From Cymbidium sinense (taxonomy: Eukaryota; Streptophyta; Magnoliopsida; Asparagales; Orchidaceae): DNA of 64,000 nucleotides. The number at the start of each line of letters is the position of its first letter. Positions within the stretch are counted from its first letter, which is position 1. Shown piece after piece: positions 24,281 through 33,777 of the stretch. The notes under the pieces were generated by a model, which saw only the letters and a list, made by a program, of their open reading frames with translations, was not told the DNA's origin and made no database searches. The stretch is taken from NCBI GenBank assembly GCA_021442155.1, contig CM038215.1, positions 281,158,413-281,222,412 of the forward strand. The letters run 5' to 3'. Made by a program: the position numbers and the translations under genes.

Positions 24281-25451
24281 TTGAATCTGATTAGAGAACT
24301 GCATATTGATCATGGTTTGATTAATAATCTAGATTCCATTGCTACTGATATTTGTAGGCACTACTCTTCCCTTTTAACTTGTAGCAACTCTACTTTTTTA
24401 CCCCAACATGACATTCCCCTGGGTGACTACCTCCCCCTTAGGTTAATTGTTGATCTAGGAGTGGATATCAGTGATCGAAATTATCTATGCTCTTCACACT
24501 ATTGAAAATAAAACAGTTCGAAGGTTTCAATTCTAAGTTCTTTACTTCCACTTGGGATATCACGGCAAGCAATTTCTTCTTGGCTCATCATTTCCTTAAA
24601 TACCAAAAGTTGCCAAAAATATTCAAGCATAGCCTCATCATCCTTGTCCCCAAGGTGAAACATTCAAATTCAATATCTGATTATCATCCTATTTCTCTTT
24701 GCAATACATTTTACAAGGTGATAATAAAAATATTGGTTAGCAGAATAAAGAAGACTCTCCCAAATCTTATCCACCCAACCTAATAAGCTTTTATTATGTA
24801 GAGACATTGCGATAACCTATGGCACATGAAATTTGTAATGAGTTCTCCTCCTATCACAATCGTGGAAGGTTCCTAGCTAAATTTGATCTCAGAAAGGCAT
24901 TTGATTTAGTTAATATAAAATCTCTTCTTCACAAGCTATTGCTCAAGGGGTTCCCTCCCTATTTCATCAAATGGATCGAGGCTTGTATCCTTGCAATGCC
25001 TTTTTCTATAGTTCTCAATGGTGAAATAAAGGGGCTCTTCTCTTCTTCAAATGGTTTGCGGTAGGGCTACCCCCTCTCCCCCTTCCTCTTCACCTAAGCC
25101 ATGGACTCCTTTTCCTACCATTTGGAAAGAGAAGTGAACCTCTCAAGATACAATCCCTTCTCCTCAAGAAATTTTAATATATCCCATCTTATTTTTTACA
25201 ACTTGCACTCTTGGGAAGCAAATAGCTCAACCTTAGGATCTCTCTCAAGCTTAGAGATCTTTGGGGATTACATGGAGGTGAACAAACAAAAGTCTATGAT
25301 CTACTTCTCTAAAGATGCTAAGAACGTGGAATATCTAAGTGAAATTATTAACATAAGGCATGGCTCCTTTCCAATCAAATATTTAGGACTCCCATTTGTG
25401 GCGGGTTCTCCAAAGATGGTTCATTTAAATCCTCTCTTTGACAAACTTTAG
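24281..25451 (+). pseudogene. LINE reverse transcriptase, broken
   Basis: Pieces in order: SLIILVPKVKHSNSISDYHP and ISLCNTFYKVI..LVSRIK (finger region), GRFLAKFDLRKAFDLVN (motif A, with catalytic Asp), LLLKGFPPYFIKWIEAC, NGEIKGLFSSSNGLR followed by a stop, then GYPLSPFLF, and KYLGLPF. The usual FADD catalytic box is replaced by IFYNLHSW, so the enzyme could not work even without the stops at about 24503, 24782, 25062 and 25450. Family: Pfam RVT_1 of plant L1 LINEs. Non-functional. Confidence 0.85.
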
Positions 25452-25746
25452 GCTTGGCTGGCGAGATATAAGTGTAAATTCTTTTCCTATGAGGGTCGAT
25501 CTCAATTGATTCAATGGTCAGTGAATAATTACATATTCTAGTAGTTTAGATCTGTATCTATTCTAAAGAAAATTATCAAATGAATTTGCTCCTTTACCTC
25601 CAATTTCTTCTATCATAACGAGGAAGCAAAAAAGTTGCACACCATCTCTTGGGCACTGTACCCCCGAGACAAGGGTAGCCGGACTCCTCTCACCTCCTCA
25701 CTAAACCACCTTTGAAAGGTAAAAACCCTATGAAAAATCTTAAACA

Positions 25747-26400
25747 ATGGGTCTTTTTTATGCAAAGTGGTGTGCAAGCAGTATGGGTGGAATAAGTCAT
25801 TACATGGCCTCTCTTTTTTGGAAGGAGCTCAAATCATATGTTCCAAGATTCAGAGACAAACTTCTCTATCATATTAGGGATGCTCTCTTTTCTTTATACT
25901 TTGACCCTTGGTGTGGTGGGAGTACCATATTGGAAATTCTTGGAACTAGTGGGCACCATTCTCTAGGCTTACCATTGGATGCTAAGCTTTGCTCTTCCAT
26001 CCACAATGGAAATTGGAGATTACCTGTGAGCCTTATTACAGAGAATCCTCCATGTTATCCTCGCATTCAAAATACTTCCTTATCTGGTGGAGGGGATTGG
26101 GTCTCCTGGTGCAATAGCAAGTAGCCCTTTAACATGGATATAAAAAATGCTATCTTTGAGTCCCATCCTACCTTGGATTTGTACAAGGAGATGGTTTAAG
26201 GGACATGCTATTAACTTTGCACTCTATTGTTGGATGGCATATATTGGAGGCCTTAAAACTTTGAATGTATTGAGAATTGGGTCTACTAATGCCTACTGTT
26301 TCTACAACAACTCTCTCAAATCGCATTCTCATCTCTTCTTTAAGTGCCCTCTCTTTATGAACCTGGTTTAAACCTTCTCCCAAATGGCAAATTTTTTTAA
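25747..26400 (+). pseudogene. LINE C-terminal region with zf-RVT remnant
   Basis: Reads KWCASSMGGISHYMA, WKELKSYVPRF, FSLYFDPWCGGSTILEIL, then after stops RRWFKGHAINFALYCWMAY, NSLKSHSHLFFKCPLF. This matches the C-terminal zf-RVT module of plant LINE polyproteins (usual form W..LP.K...W....RL.T...L..C..C....E...HLFF.C). The CXXC half is lost. Minus-strand frames here (26168-26383 and 26678-26887) are shadows. Confidence 0.8.
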
Positions 26401-27102
26401 TGTAGTCCTCTCTTTAATAGGTCCTCATTAATGCAAGAAATTCTATTCATAAAGTGGTAAATAGGGTGCATTACCTAATTATGGCTACTATGGTTTACAC
26501 AATATGGAAGGAACGAAACAACCAATTTTTTTCTCTAACCCCCTCTCCTCTCTCCGCTCTAGTTGCCTTGGTAAGATGACGGGCCGCTTACAAAATTACT
26601 AGAAGGAAATTCAAAGACTCATGGCCTAGCCATGTCTTTAATCTGTTGAAGTTTTGGAGAAGCACAGAGATCCTCTACTATCTCCTTCTTAGTCTCTCTG
26701 GTTCTTCTAGAATTTTCCAATCTTCTACTTCGGTTGAGGCAATTGGGCGATGTTGATATGATGGGTTGAGTGGTTCTTTTAATCGTATTTTGTCCAGGTT
26801 AAGGGCCTCCTTAGATGACCTTTCGTACAATCTTGGCTTAGGTTTCTTTCTTGTTTCTTCCTGTGGATGGCATCTGTGATGAATCACTCCAGGTAATTTA
26901 TGGATTTGCTAGGTGAGTCCAGTTTTTGTAGCCTCTGAGTCCATCTTTGCCTCTTCTTTTGCTAGCTTTTTTGGTTTTCTTTTACACTCATTTTAACTCT
27001 CTTTTGCTCTTTGGGATCCTTACATGTAACCTTTTTTATCCTTTTTCTTAGAATGATATTGGGCTAAGCCCTTAAATTTTCCCAAAAAAAAAAAAAAAGA
27101 AA

Positions 27103-27103
27103 C

Positions 27104-27165
<62 letters not shown>
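27103..27165 (+). repeat. (TAA)n microsatellite after LINE poly(A)
   Basis: About 21 TAA/ATA units separated from the LINE poly(A) only by GAAAC. Probably grown from the LINE tail. Confidence 0.95.
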
Positions 27166-27270
27166 TGAATTTTAATGTTTCTTTCAAAATAGCTTATTAT
27201 TTTTAGACGCTTGTTGGAAAAAAATTGCTTTTCCTAAGTGATTTCGTTTGGGCACATCTTATTATCTCTC

Positions 27271-27305
<35 letters not shown>

Positions 27306-27992
27306 ATATATATATATATATATGATGAATTAATTGTTAGCCTTCATTGAGATTAGAAGCGGTATTAAATGAATAAAGCATTGGCTAAACTTGCAAACAT
27401 TTTTGTGATATCGTTTAGTAAATTGAAATTCGTTAAAATATGTACTACATTTCTACAAATACAAATATCAAATTGAATACACATACATGAATTAATATAG
27501 AAACTACATCATGCAAATTAGTGTTTGAAAAATATGAAAATAAATGATTGAAATAATCAACTCTTGAACAATATAAAAATACCTCTACAAAATACTTGAT
27601 CGAATTTAATCACAAACATACATATCTTTTATACAAAACCTTGAATCCAAGACATGCATGCTTTACTCTATCCAAATGAGTAGATAAACTTAATAAAAAA
27701 CTAAGAATTAAAAAAAAAATAGTGATATATTAAAGAAAATAGACTTGTTAAATCATGTAACACGCAATGGATATGAATGGAGGATTCATAAATTGATCCT
27801 TATATTTGAAGGCTAACACAATCATGTCCCACAAATGTTATAATAACATAATGATACATAACAGCTGATTTATCATTCCTTTTGACCAAAGCTTAAGAAA
27901 AATATGTTGAAGGATGTTAACATCAAAAAGATCAAGAGTCATAGTAATCACTATGATTTTCCACGAAATTAGGACTTGATAGAATTACAACC
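27166..27992. other. AT-rich spacer with (CT)n and (TA)n
   Basis: Holds a (CT)n at 27265-27302 followed directly by (TA)n to 27323. 27330-27480 resembles 37740-37870 (AGTATTAAATGAATAAA and GATATAGTTTGGTAAATTGAAA-like landmarks). No gene. Confidence 0.5.
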
Positions 27993-28252
27993 TTCAATTA
28001 GACCTCCACACCTCTAATATTAATCTCTAGGTAGTGTGGATCAAAATGTAACCGTATTAAAAATAAAAAAAATAAAAAATAAAAAAAGACATTGACTAAT
28101 ATAGATTTAGTTGAGCCAATATTAGTCTGTTTTTCCTTTAAAGTTGGGGGAGGGGAGGGCAGGGTTGAATGCATATAGAGAATGAAAAAAGAAGCAAGTG
28201 TGTGGGCCTCGAGCATTGAAAAAAGATGAGATAAAGTGAGTGAATGGCTCAA

Positions 28253-28296
<44 letters not shown>

Positions 28297-28420
28297 AACC
28301 AAATACCATTCTTAGGATGGTTGTAAAGCTCTCACACTTTAGATGAGCCGTAATTGTTGCCATTTGCAAATGGGGTTATGAAGCGGTGAAGCGGTACATG
28401 CAATAAAATTTGCAAATGGG
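27993..28420. repeat. Copy of SEC5 5' flank plus ~40 bp of SEC5
   Basis: Matches 3061-3440 including the (GA)n (28256-28292). It ends just inside the SEC5 coding remnant (GTTATGAAG .. GCAATAAAATTT). The sequence then jumps to the position equivalent to about 6630, removing the SEC5 body, the left RTE half and the LTR start. The 123-codon minus frame at 27998-28369 is CT-repeat driven. Confidence 0.75.
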
Positions 28421-30002
28421 GTTAAATTTTAGCTTAGATTGAATTTCATTTAATGATTTATAGCTTAATGATATTTTAGATTCTGCATTTAGATTGATAT
28501 TCAATTTGAGTTAATTTAATTTAAAATTATAATCATATTTTGATGAAAGTATTCTCTCCGGTTGAAATCTTCATTCACCACAGCCATCATCGGGATAGTT
28601 AATTGATTGAATCAAATATATTTAAGAACTTTAGATCCTGTCAACTCTGTTTAGCTCCTAACAGAGGATCAGATCTACTATCACATGATAGAATTAGCTT
28701 CTCAGACATTTTACTAAGTTGAAATTCTTATAATAGATTTTTAGGTTTTGTTAACCCAGACCCAGTCGTAAGACTAAACTGGGAATCAATCCGCAGCATT
28801 CTCAAACACTAAGTTTAAGCATTCAGCATAGTATCGAGGCCCATGTGGGTATTTAATAGTTCAGATAATTCTATGTTTAAATTGTTAGATTGATTTTGTA
28901 TTTCCATTTAATTCCAATTAAACCTACGCAATATTTTCAGACATTAAAATTTGCACTTTAAATCTCTATGTCCGAGCACATGCGGGTGTTTGTAGCTTAG
29001 ATAATTTCATCTAATTAATGAAATCATTAATTTTGAAAATCATAATTAGAATGAAATTTCTTAATTTTTTATTGAAGGAAGCTCTATAATTTTTGTAGAA
29101 TTTAATTTAGCGTCACCTTCTGTTTTCTTGTACAAAGAGTTGCAGATCCGGTGGCATAGTCATTTTGATAGTTATTCAATCAATCAAACTAATATTTATT
29201 TTTTTCGCATTTAGTTTTGAATTCATTGAATTTATAAGTTTTTATGAAGCTTAATTTGTTCTTATTGTCTAGATTTTCTACAAGCACATCATGTCTAGTA
29301 TTGATTCTCATTCATGGACAAATGTTGCATCTTCTTTATGCTTACTCATGTGTATCCAACTTTTAGTTCTTTCAAGATAAAATGTAAGTATCATCGAATG
29401 TTTGAAAGATCACATGTAATGCATATAGGTGAATGTAGTATAAACTTCTATTTCTCCCCTTTTTTATTTCTTCAGCTCTTCTTAATAATTTCAAAGAGAG
29501 CTATAATAAAATTCAATCATTCATTTAGTAGCTTCATTTGCATTAGATACAAAGCTATTAAGTCATATTCTTGCTTGCAAGCGACCCATCAAGCCCTCTT
29601 ATAAATCACCTTAAGAATCTTGAGCTTTATTTTTCATGTGGAAGATGAATTTCAAGCATAGTATCCTTTATATGTCTTGTATAAGTTATGCATCTTGCTC
29701 ACATTTGAATCTAGTTCTTATAATTATTTGGATACAATACAACCCAAATATTCATTGAATATATCATTTAAGAGGCAGAATCTCTTGTAAGACTTGTTTA
29801 CATTTCTTTTGTCCAAGGCCAAGCTCTTAAATCCACGATAAGCTTCATTTGTACTCATCTTGAGCTATTGAGTTATTACAAATATCATTTGAATTTGCTT
29901 ATTGTAGCTTGATTTTTTTTCTTATTTTGATGTTTTAGAAGTTTTATATTCAACTTTAAGTTTGATTTGATAATCAATTTAAGACTAAAAATCTGGCTAA
30001 AA

Positions 30003-30390
30003 TTGAATGATTCATCCCCAGTAGGCATCAAGAGCTGCTTTGACCTACTTGTCATGTTCGTTTAAGCATAGCGGTCGGTATCTTGCGACATCGCGATCGT
30101 AGTATTTAAACCTGCCATGCTCTTCTCAGCGCAGAGAGGTCTTTAAATACATGCACAAATGAGCATATATGTACATTCTTTCATCTCTCTTATTAATACA
30201 TCATTTAGGTCATTTTTATTGTTCAATCTGACAATATTTTGACAGCCTTCCGGTGTCATACCCGCATAGGGGGCTACATCGAGGACTACTTTGACCTACA
30301 TGCTCTTCTAAAGCAGTGATTGGTGTCTTCACGACATGCGCAATCTTCAAAGTCACCACGCTATTCTTAGCGTAGAGGGATCTTCAAATG
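30003..30390 (+). promoter_or_regulatory. Duplicated promoter-like block in giant LTR
   Basis: Two diverged units starting near 30010 and 30240. Each runs 'GACCTAC(T/A)TG..' then a CG-rich stretch, 'CTCTTCTCAGCG' or 'CTATTCTTAGCG', 'CAGAGAGGTCTTTAAATAC' or 'TAGAGGGATCTTCAAATG', and a CT-rich tract. The TTTAAATA near 30134 is a possible TATA box. Position within an LTR would fit an upstream promoter region with doubled control elements. This is inference. Confidence 0.35.
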
Positions 30391-30769
30391 TCTACATGAA
30401 ACAAAATTCATATATCTCTTTATTTTTTTTATTTTCCAATTTATCCTCTCTCTCTCTCTCTATCTCTTTAAATAATAGAAAAAATATATTTTTCAATCGG
30501 ATAGAAGAAATGAGGTCAGATTGAAGGACTATACTTTTTTTTGTTCAAAGAAAGGATAGGCTAGAGGCCATTGAATGTGAATAGAGGTGGATGTTCATGA
30601 ATGAAAAATAGAGTAAGTTTAGTTTGAGGAAATCAGAAAAAACTTAGTAGGATTTGAGCTATTTTTTGGTATGAAATGGTGAAAAAGAAATTCATGTGAG
30701 ACAGTGAGGAGTTATAGATTTCTGAACTTGGATAGATTGACAAGTAGGTGTGGGAGGAAAGGAGCTACG

Positions 30770-31145
30770 ATTTTCTATGCAGGAAAGGTGCAGTTGTAGG
30801 TGGGAAAGGGGAAAAGCGAATGTGCTGTTGTGAGAAGAGTATGGCATCATGGTTTTGTACCTGGATTGATGAGTTCTTTAAGCAACATTGGTTATAGCAA
30901 ATAGTGTAGGGTGTCTTGAGAATTCCTTTAGTAACCTCAGGAAGGGATTGATTCATAGTCTTTGGCTTCTTGCTCATTCGCTCTACCTCGAGAAGTGTTT
31001 CACCATCATCTAAAACTAAACACAATGGCTCCTTTGTAGCTCCTTTATCAAAACAAAGCTTCTTCATACAATTTGAGAGTTTAACATCATCTAAACCACC
31101 ATTATTTAAAGCCCGAAGAAGCTTTTCCTACATTGGAGATATCTC
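30770..31145 (-). pseudogene. Unidentified coding-like fragment in giant LTR
   Basis: On the minus strand, after CAATGTAG, an open frame reads KLLRALNNGGLDDVKLSN, then CMKKLCFDKGATKEPLCLVL, DDGETLLEVERMSKKPKT. Normal amino-acid variety in this AT-rich DNA suggests a former exon; a possible donor is CTGAG|GTTACT near 30940. The diverged duplicate near 8900-9140 is broken. Upstream on the same strand (31480-31850) lies a CT- and CCA-rich leader-like region. I do not recognise the parent gene. Confidence 0.4.
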
Positions 31146-31929
31146 CTTTCTATTTGACAAAAGTTTTCTTAGGGAATGTTACTTATCACAGGTTGCCTCC
31201 ACACTTTTATCTGCTTGTATTTGATTATCGCACATTTATCACTTCTACTACTTTTAGTAGAGGATACATGTAGATAAAGGCATGGATTGGGTCTGAATGT
31301 AGGATTTTGTATTTTACCTTGAGATGCTTGTGGATTTTTTTATGAAGCATTGGACAACTTTTCCATTCCCGTGGTGAGCACCCATGGCTCAACATCCACG
31401 CAAAGGACTTGTCCTAATTTGAGAAGCAAATCTAGTGAAGATAGACCAAGGGATCACCGAAGATGATTGGGTCAAGAGAAGAGAGAATGGGGGATAAATC
31501 CCCACCAAAGAGAAATCATGCTATGAAGATCCAATGAGGGAAATAATGTATGGATAAAGAGGAAGATTGGAAGAACTCGTGGGAATAAGAAAGGGAGTGT
31601 AGGAATAGAGCGAGAGAGAGGAGAAGAATTTGTTGCTTTATGAAACAAGAGAAGCGTGAGGAGGGAAGGTTTCGCTCGATTTTGCATGTGTCCACGGGAT
31701 GAACCAGAGGGATAGAAAATAGGTGGATGCGGCTGCTTTACGTGAGATGGTATGGGATGGGTGATGTGGCAATTCTTTATTGGTAGAATTGGGGCAGCAA
31801 AAGCATAAGAATGGACAGCTGCAAGTTTCGAGGCATTGACTAGGCACAATTAAGAGATAATTAGATGGATTTATCTCGAAATGTGTGCTAATCTTGACAA
31901 ATTTTAAGTATGATAACCCTAGTCAAATT
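31146..31929 (-). other. GC-richer, pyrimidine-rich region, no confident gene
   Basis: Minus-strand frames at 31472-31849 (125 codons) and 31638-31847 are Pro/Ser/Leu-rich and come from CT-rich sequence such as TCTCCTCTCTCTCGCTC. They are not conserved as open frames at 9450-9800. It could be promoter and leader sequence of the minus-strand fragment at 30770-31145. Confidence 0.35.
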
Positions 31930-32444
31930 GGATGTCTATTCTAGATAATTTTAATTTTTTGTGGACGTAACGGCACAGTCCATTTCATGATCGAAGGTCA
32001 TTCTGTTCAAATTGGCACCGAATCGGATCAATTTTAGTTCAAAATTGTGCATCGCCGCTTTTGACCCCTCGACATTCACACAGACTCGTCCGAATTAAGC
32101 ACATATAGTCTCATTTGATAGGATTCAATATTTCGATGCTAACGACACAATCAATTTCACGAACGGAGATTGTTTCGGCAACTTCGTAGCTTCTCGACCT
32201 TGATATGTGTGTCAGCACATCGAAGAACTTCATTCTTGATTGATCGACCGTCGAATTATGCAAGATGCATATTCTGGTCAATTTTGACATTCTGAACGCG
32301 AAGACGGAATCTGTTTGTTGATCGGAGGTCGTTTCAACTGATTTTCGTATCGTCGAGTGTATTTCAGCTCTGATTTGTGCATTGAAGCTCATCAATTCAC
32401 CTTGTGAGCTTCGACTCAACTTATGCGAAACATTGAGGTCAATA
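31930..32444. repeat. Three diverged ~160-bp tandem units at LTR 3' end
   Basis: Equivalent points at about 31965 (ACGTAACGGCACAGTCCATT), 32136 (GCTAACGACACAATCAATTT) and 32293 (GAACGCGAAGACGGAATCTG), each followed by 'GATCG(A/G)AGGTC' or similar and 'TTC..ATTT'. The first copy at 9870-10239 is more eroded. The minus frame at 32111-32419 is a by-product. Confidence 0.6.
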
Positions 32445-32877
32445 ATGGTGATAAGACCGCAATGATTTATGGTTCATAATGTTGGCCAATAAAAGAGAAT
32501 CATAAGAATAATTTAAGTGTTACAAAGATGAGGATGCTCAAGTGGATGAGTAGCTTTACTCTTTGAGATAAAATGCAAAATGAGTATGTTTGAGAAAAGG
32601 TTGGAGTAACACCGGAGACATAAGATTAGAGAGAGTCACCTTAGATGGTTTGACCACATAAAGCGTCAATCGTCTAATGACCGCTAGAGAGTAGATGTAC
32701 TATGTTTGCCTTTATGTTAAGAAAGGTAGGGTTAGACCTAAAAGACATGGTTAAGATGTATAAAAAATGACCTTAGTTTATTAGAAATAAATGAGAAGTT
32801 GACACATAATAAGACACAATAGAGAAGAATGATTCATGTAGCTGAACCCACATAGTGGGATAAAGGCTTGTTGTTGA
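32445..32877 (+). mobile_element. RTE LINE 3' part, better-preserved duplicate
   Basis: Starts with the target-site repeat ATGGT and reads AMIYGS*CWPIKENH, NNLSVTKMRMLKWMSSFTL, RVTLDGLT, K..RVRPKRHG, and finally the 3' terminus CACATAGTGGGATAAAGGC plus (TTG)3. The RTE consensus here is 'RPAMLYG.ECW..K..H...L.VAEMRMLRWM'. Stops and frameshifts kill it. The duplicate is at 10240-10618. Confidence 0.8.
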
Positions 32878-33238
32878 TCGGGTCATTTTTGTTCCTTTTT
32901 AGTTTTAATTATTATTTTGATTTAGTTTTTTTGGTATCGTAAGTTCTCTTGAATATCTTGTTGCTATCCCACTTGATAAAATAAGTGAGGAAATAAAAGT
33001 TTGAAGAAGCTCTTTGTAATCTTCTTTTATAGTGCCAAAATCACCCCCATTCGGGCTTAATAATGTTCTCCTTTGTGTTAGGGTTGTAAAAAATATTGAA
33101 GTTATTAGTTTTTATTATGATGAGGGGAGAGTTAGATTTAAGTCATGATTATTTTAACAAGTTTTACGCTGGCTATTGACTACCTATCGCAACCCTCCAC
33201 TTTTCACATCCGAACTTGGGACTGTCGGCCGTCCATGT
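32878..33238. other. Spacer between RTE tails, duplicate of 10619-10937
   Basis: Non-coding. Contains CGCAACCCTCCACTTTTCAC and GGGACTGTCGGCCGTCC. No family assigned. Confidence 0.5.
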
Positions 33239-33449
33239 CCCGATTAGAGAGTAGATGCATTAGATTTGACTTATGTTTAGAAAGGTAGAGGTAGACCTAA
33301 AAAGACTTGGTTAAGATGTATAAAAAATGACCTTAGTATACTTAAATTAAATGAGAATTTGACACATAATAGGATACAATGGAGACAAAGGATTCATGTA
33401 GTCGTCCCCACTTAGTGTGATAAAGGCTTGTTGTTGTTGTTGTTGTTGT
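33239..33449 (+). mobile_element. Second RTE 3'-end fragment with (TTG)n
   Basis: Truncated RTE tail, from GATTAGAGAGTAGATGCATT to GTCCCCACTTAGTGTGATAA, AGGCTTG and (TTG)7. Better preserved than 10938-11133. The RTE 3' end consensus makes this secure. Confidence 0.8.
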
Positions 33450-33777
33450 AGGGGAGAGTTAGATTGAACCTTGAATGCATGAATTCTACAATACAAAAAA
33501 AATATAAGGAAATTAAATGCCTTGAGATTTTATTGATAATGGATGCACGAATGTCATAAAATGCCCATCATCATGCTATAAAATTATTGGTTATACTATG
33601 TATCCATAATATGCCTTGAGATTTTATTCCTATCTCTATAGGCTATATTGTGCATCAACTAAGTCTTTCCTCCTTAATTATTTGTTATGATAATATGATC
33701 GATTAAAAGTGCTCAACCTACTAATTAAAATAGTAAGGTAAAATAATGAGTAAAAAAATAGATTTGAATTGGCTGAG
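33450..33777. other. Non-coding spacer before LTR-like unit
   Basis: Matches 11134-11345 at first, then reaches the TG start of the next LTR-like unit. No gene. Confidence 0.45.

Larger units (their letters stand above)
24204..27098 (+). mobile_element. 5'-truncated L1-type plant LINE
   Basis: Non-LTR retrotransposon remnant in the plus orientation, beginning shortly before the reverse transcriptase domain (endonuclease missing) and running to a poly(A) run at 27084-27098. The 3' end reads TTGGGCTAAGCCC then TTAAATTTTCCC before poly(A), a short dyad typical of LINE 3' ends. No target-site duplication could be found. The left junction abuts the copia LTR. Coding content is given separately. 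Confidence 0.85.
28430..32444 (+). mobile_element. Giant LTR, second copy (5' truncated)
   Basis: Homologous to 6640-10239 and ending at the same point in the same RTE LINE (GGTCAATA|ATGGT at 32444/32445). This copy is therefore a duplicate of the same insertion, not an independent one. It retains GC-containing stretches missing from the first copy. Noteworthy interior parts are the duplicated promoter-like block, an open frame on the minus strand, and ~160-bp tandem units at the 3' end, all listed separately. Confidence 0.6.

Noticed and set aside
27998..28369. 123-codon minus-strand frame starting MQMATITAHLKCESF
   Set aside because: Its core is a translated (CT)n. The sister copy at 3172-3405 has a different frame and end, as expected for non-coding sequence.
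31472..31849. 125-codon Pro/Ser-rich minus-strand frame
   Set aside because: Pyrimidine-rich DNA with two overlapping open frames; not conserved in the duplicate at 9450-9800.
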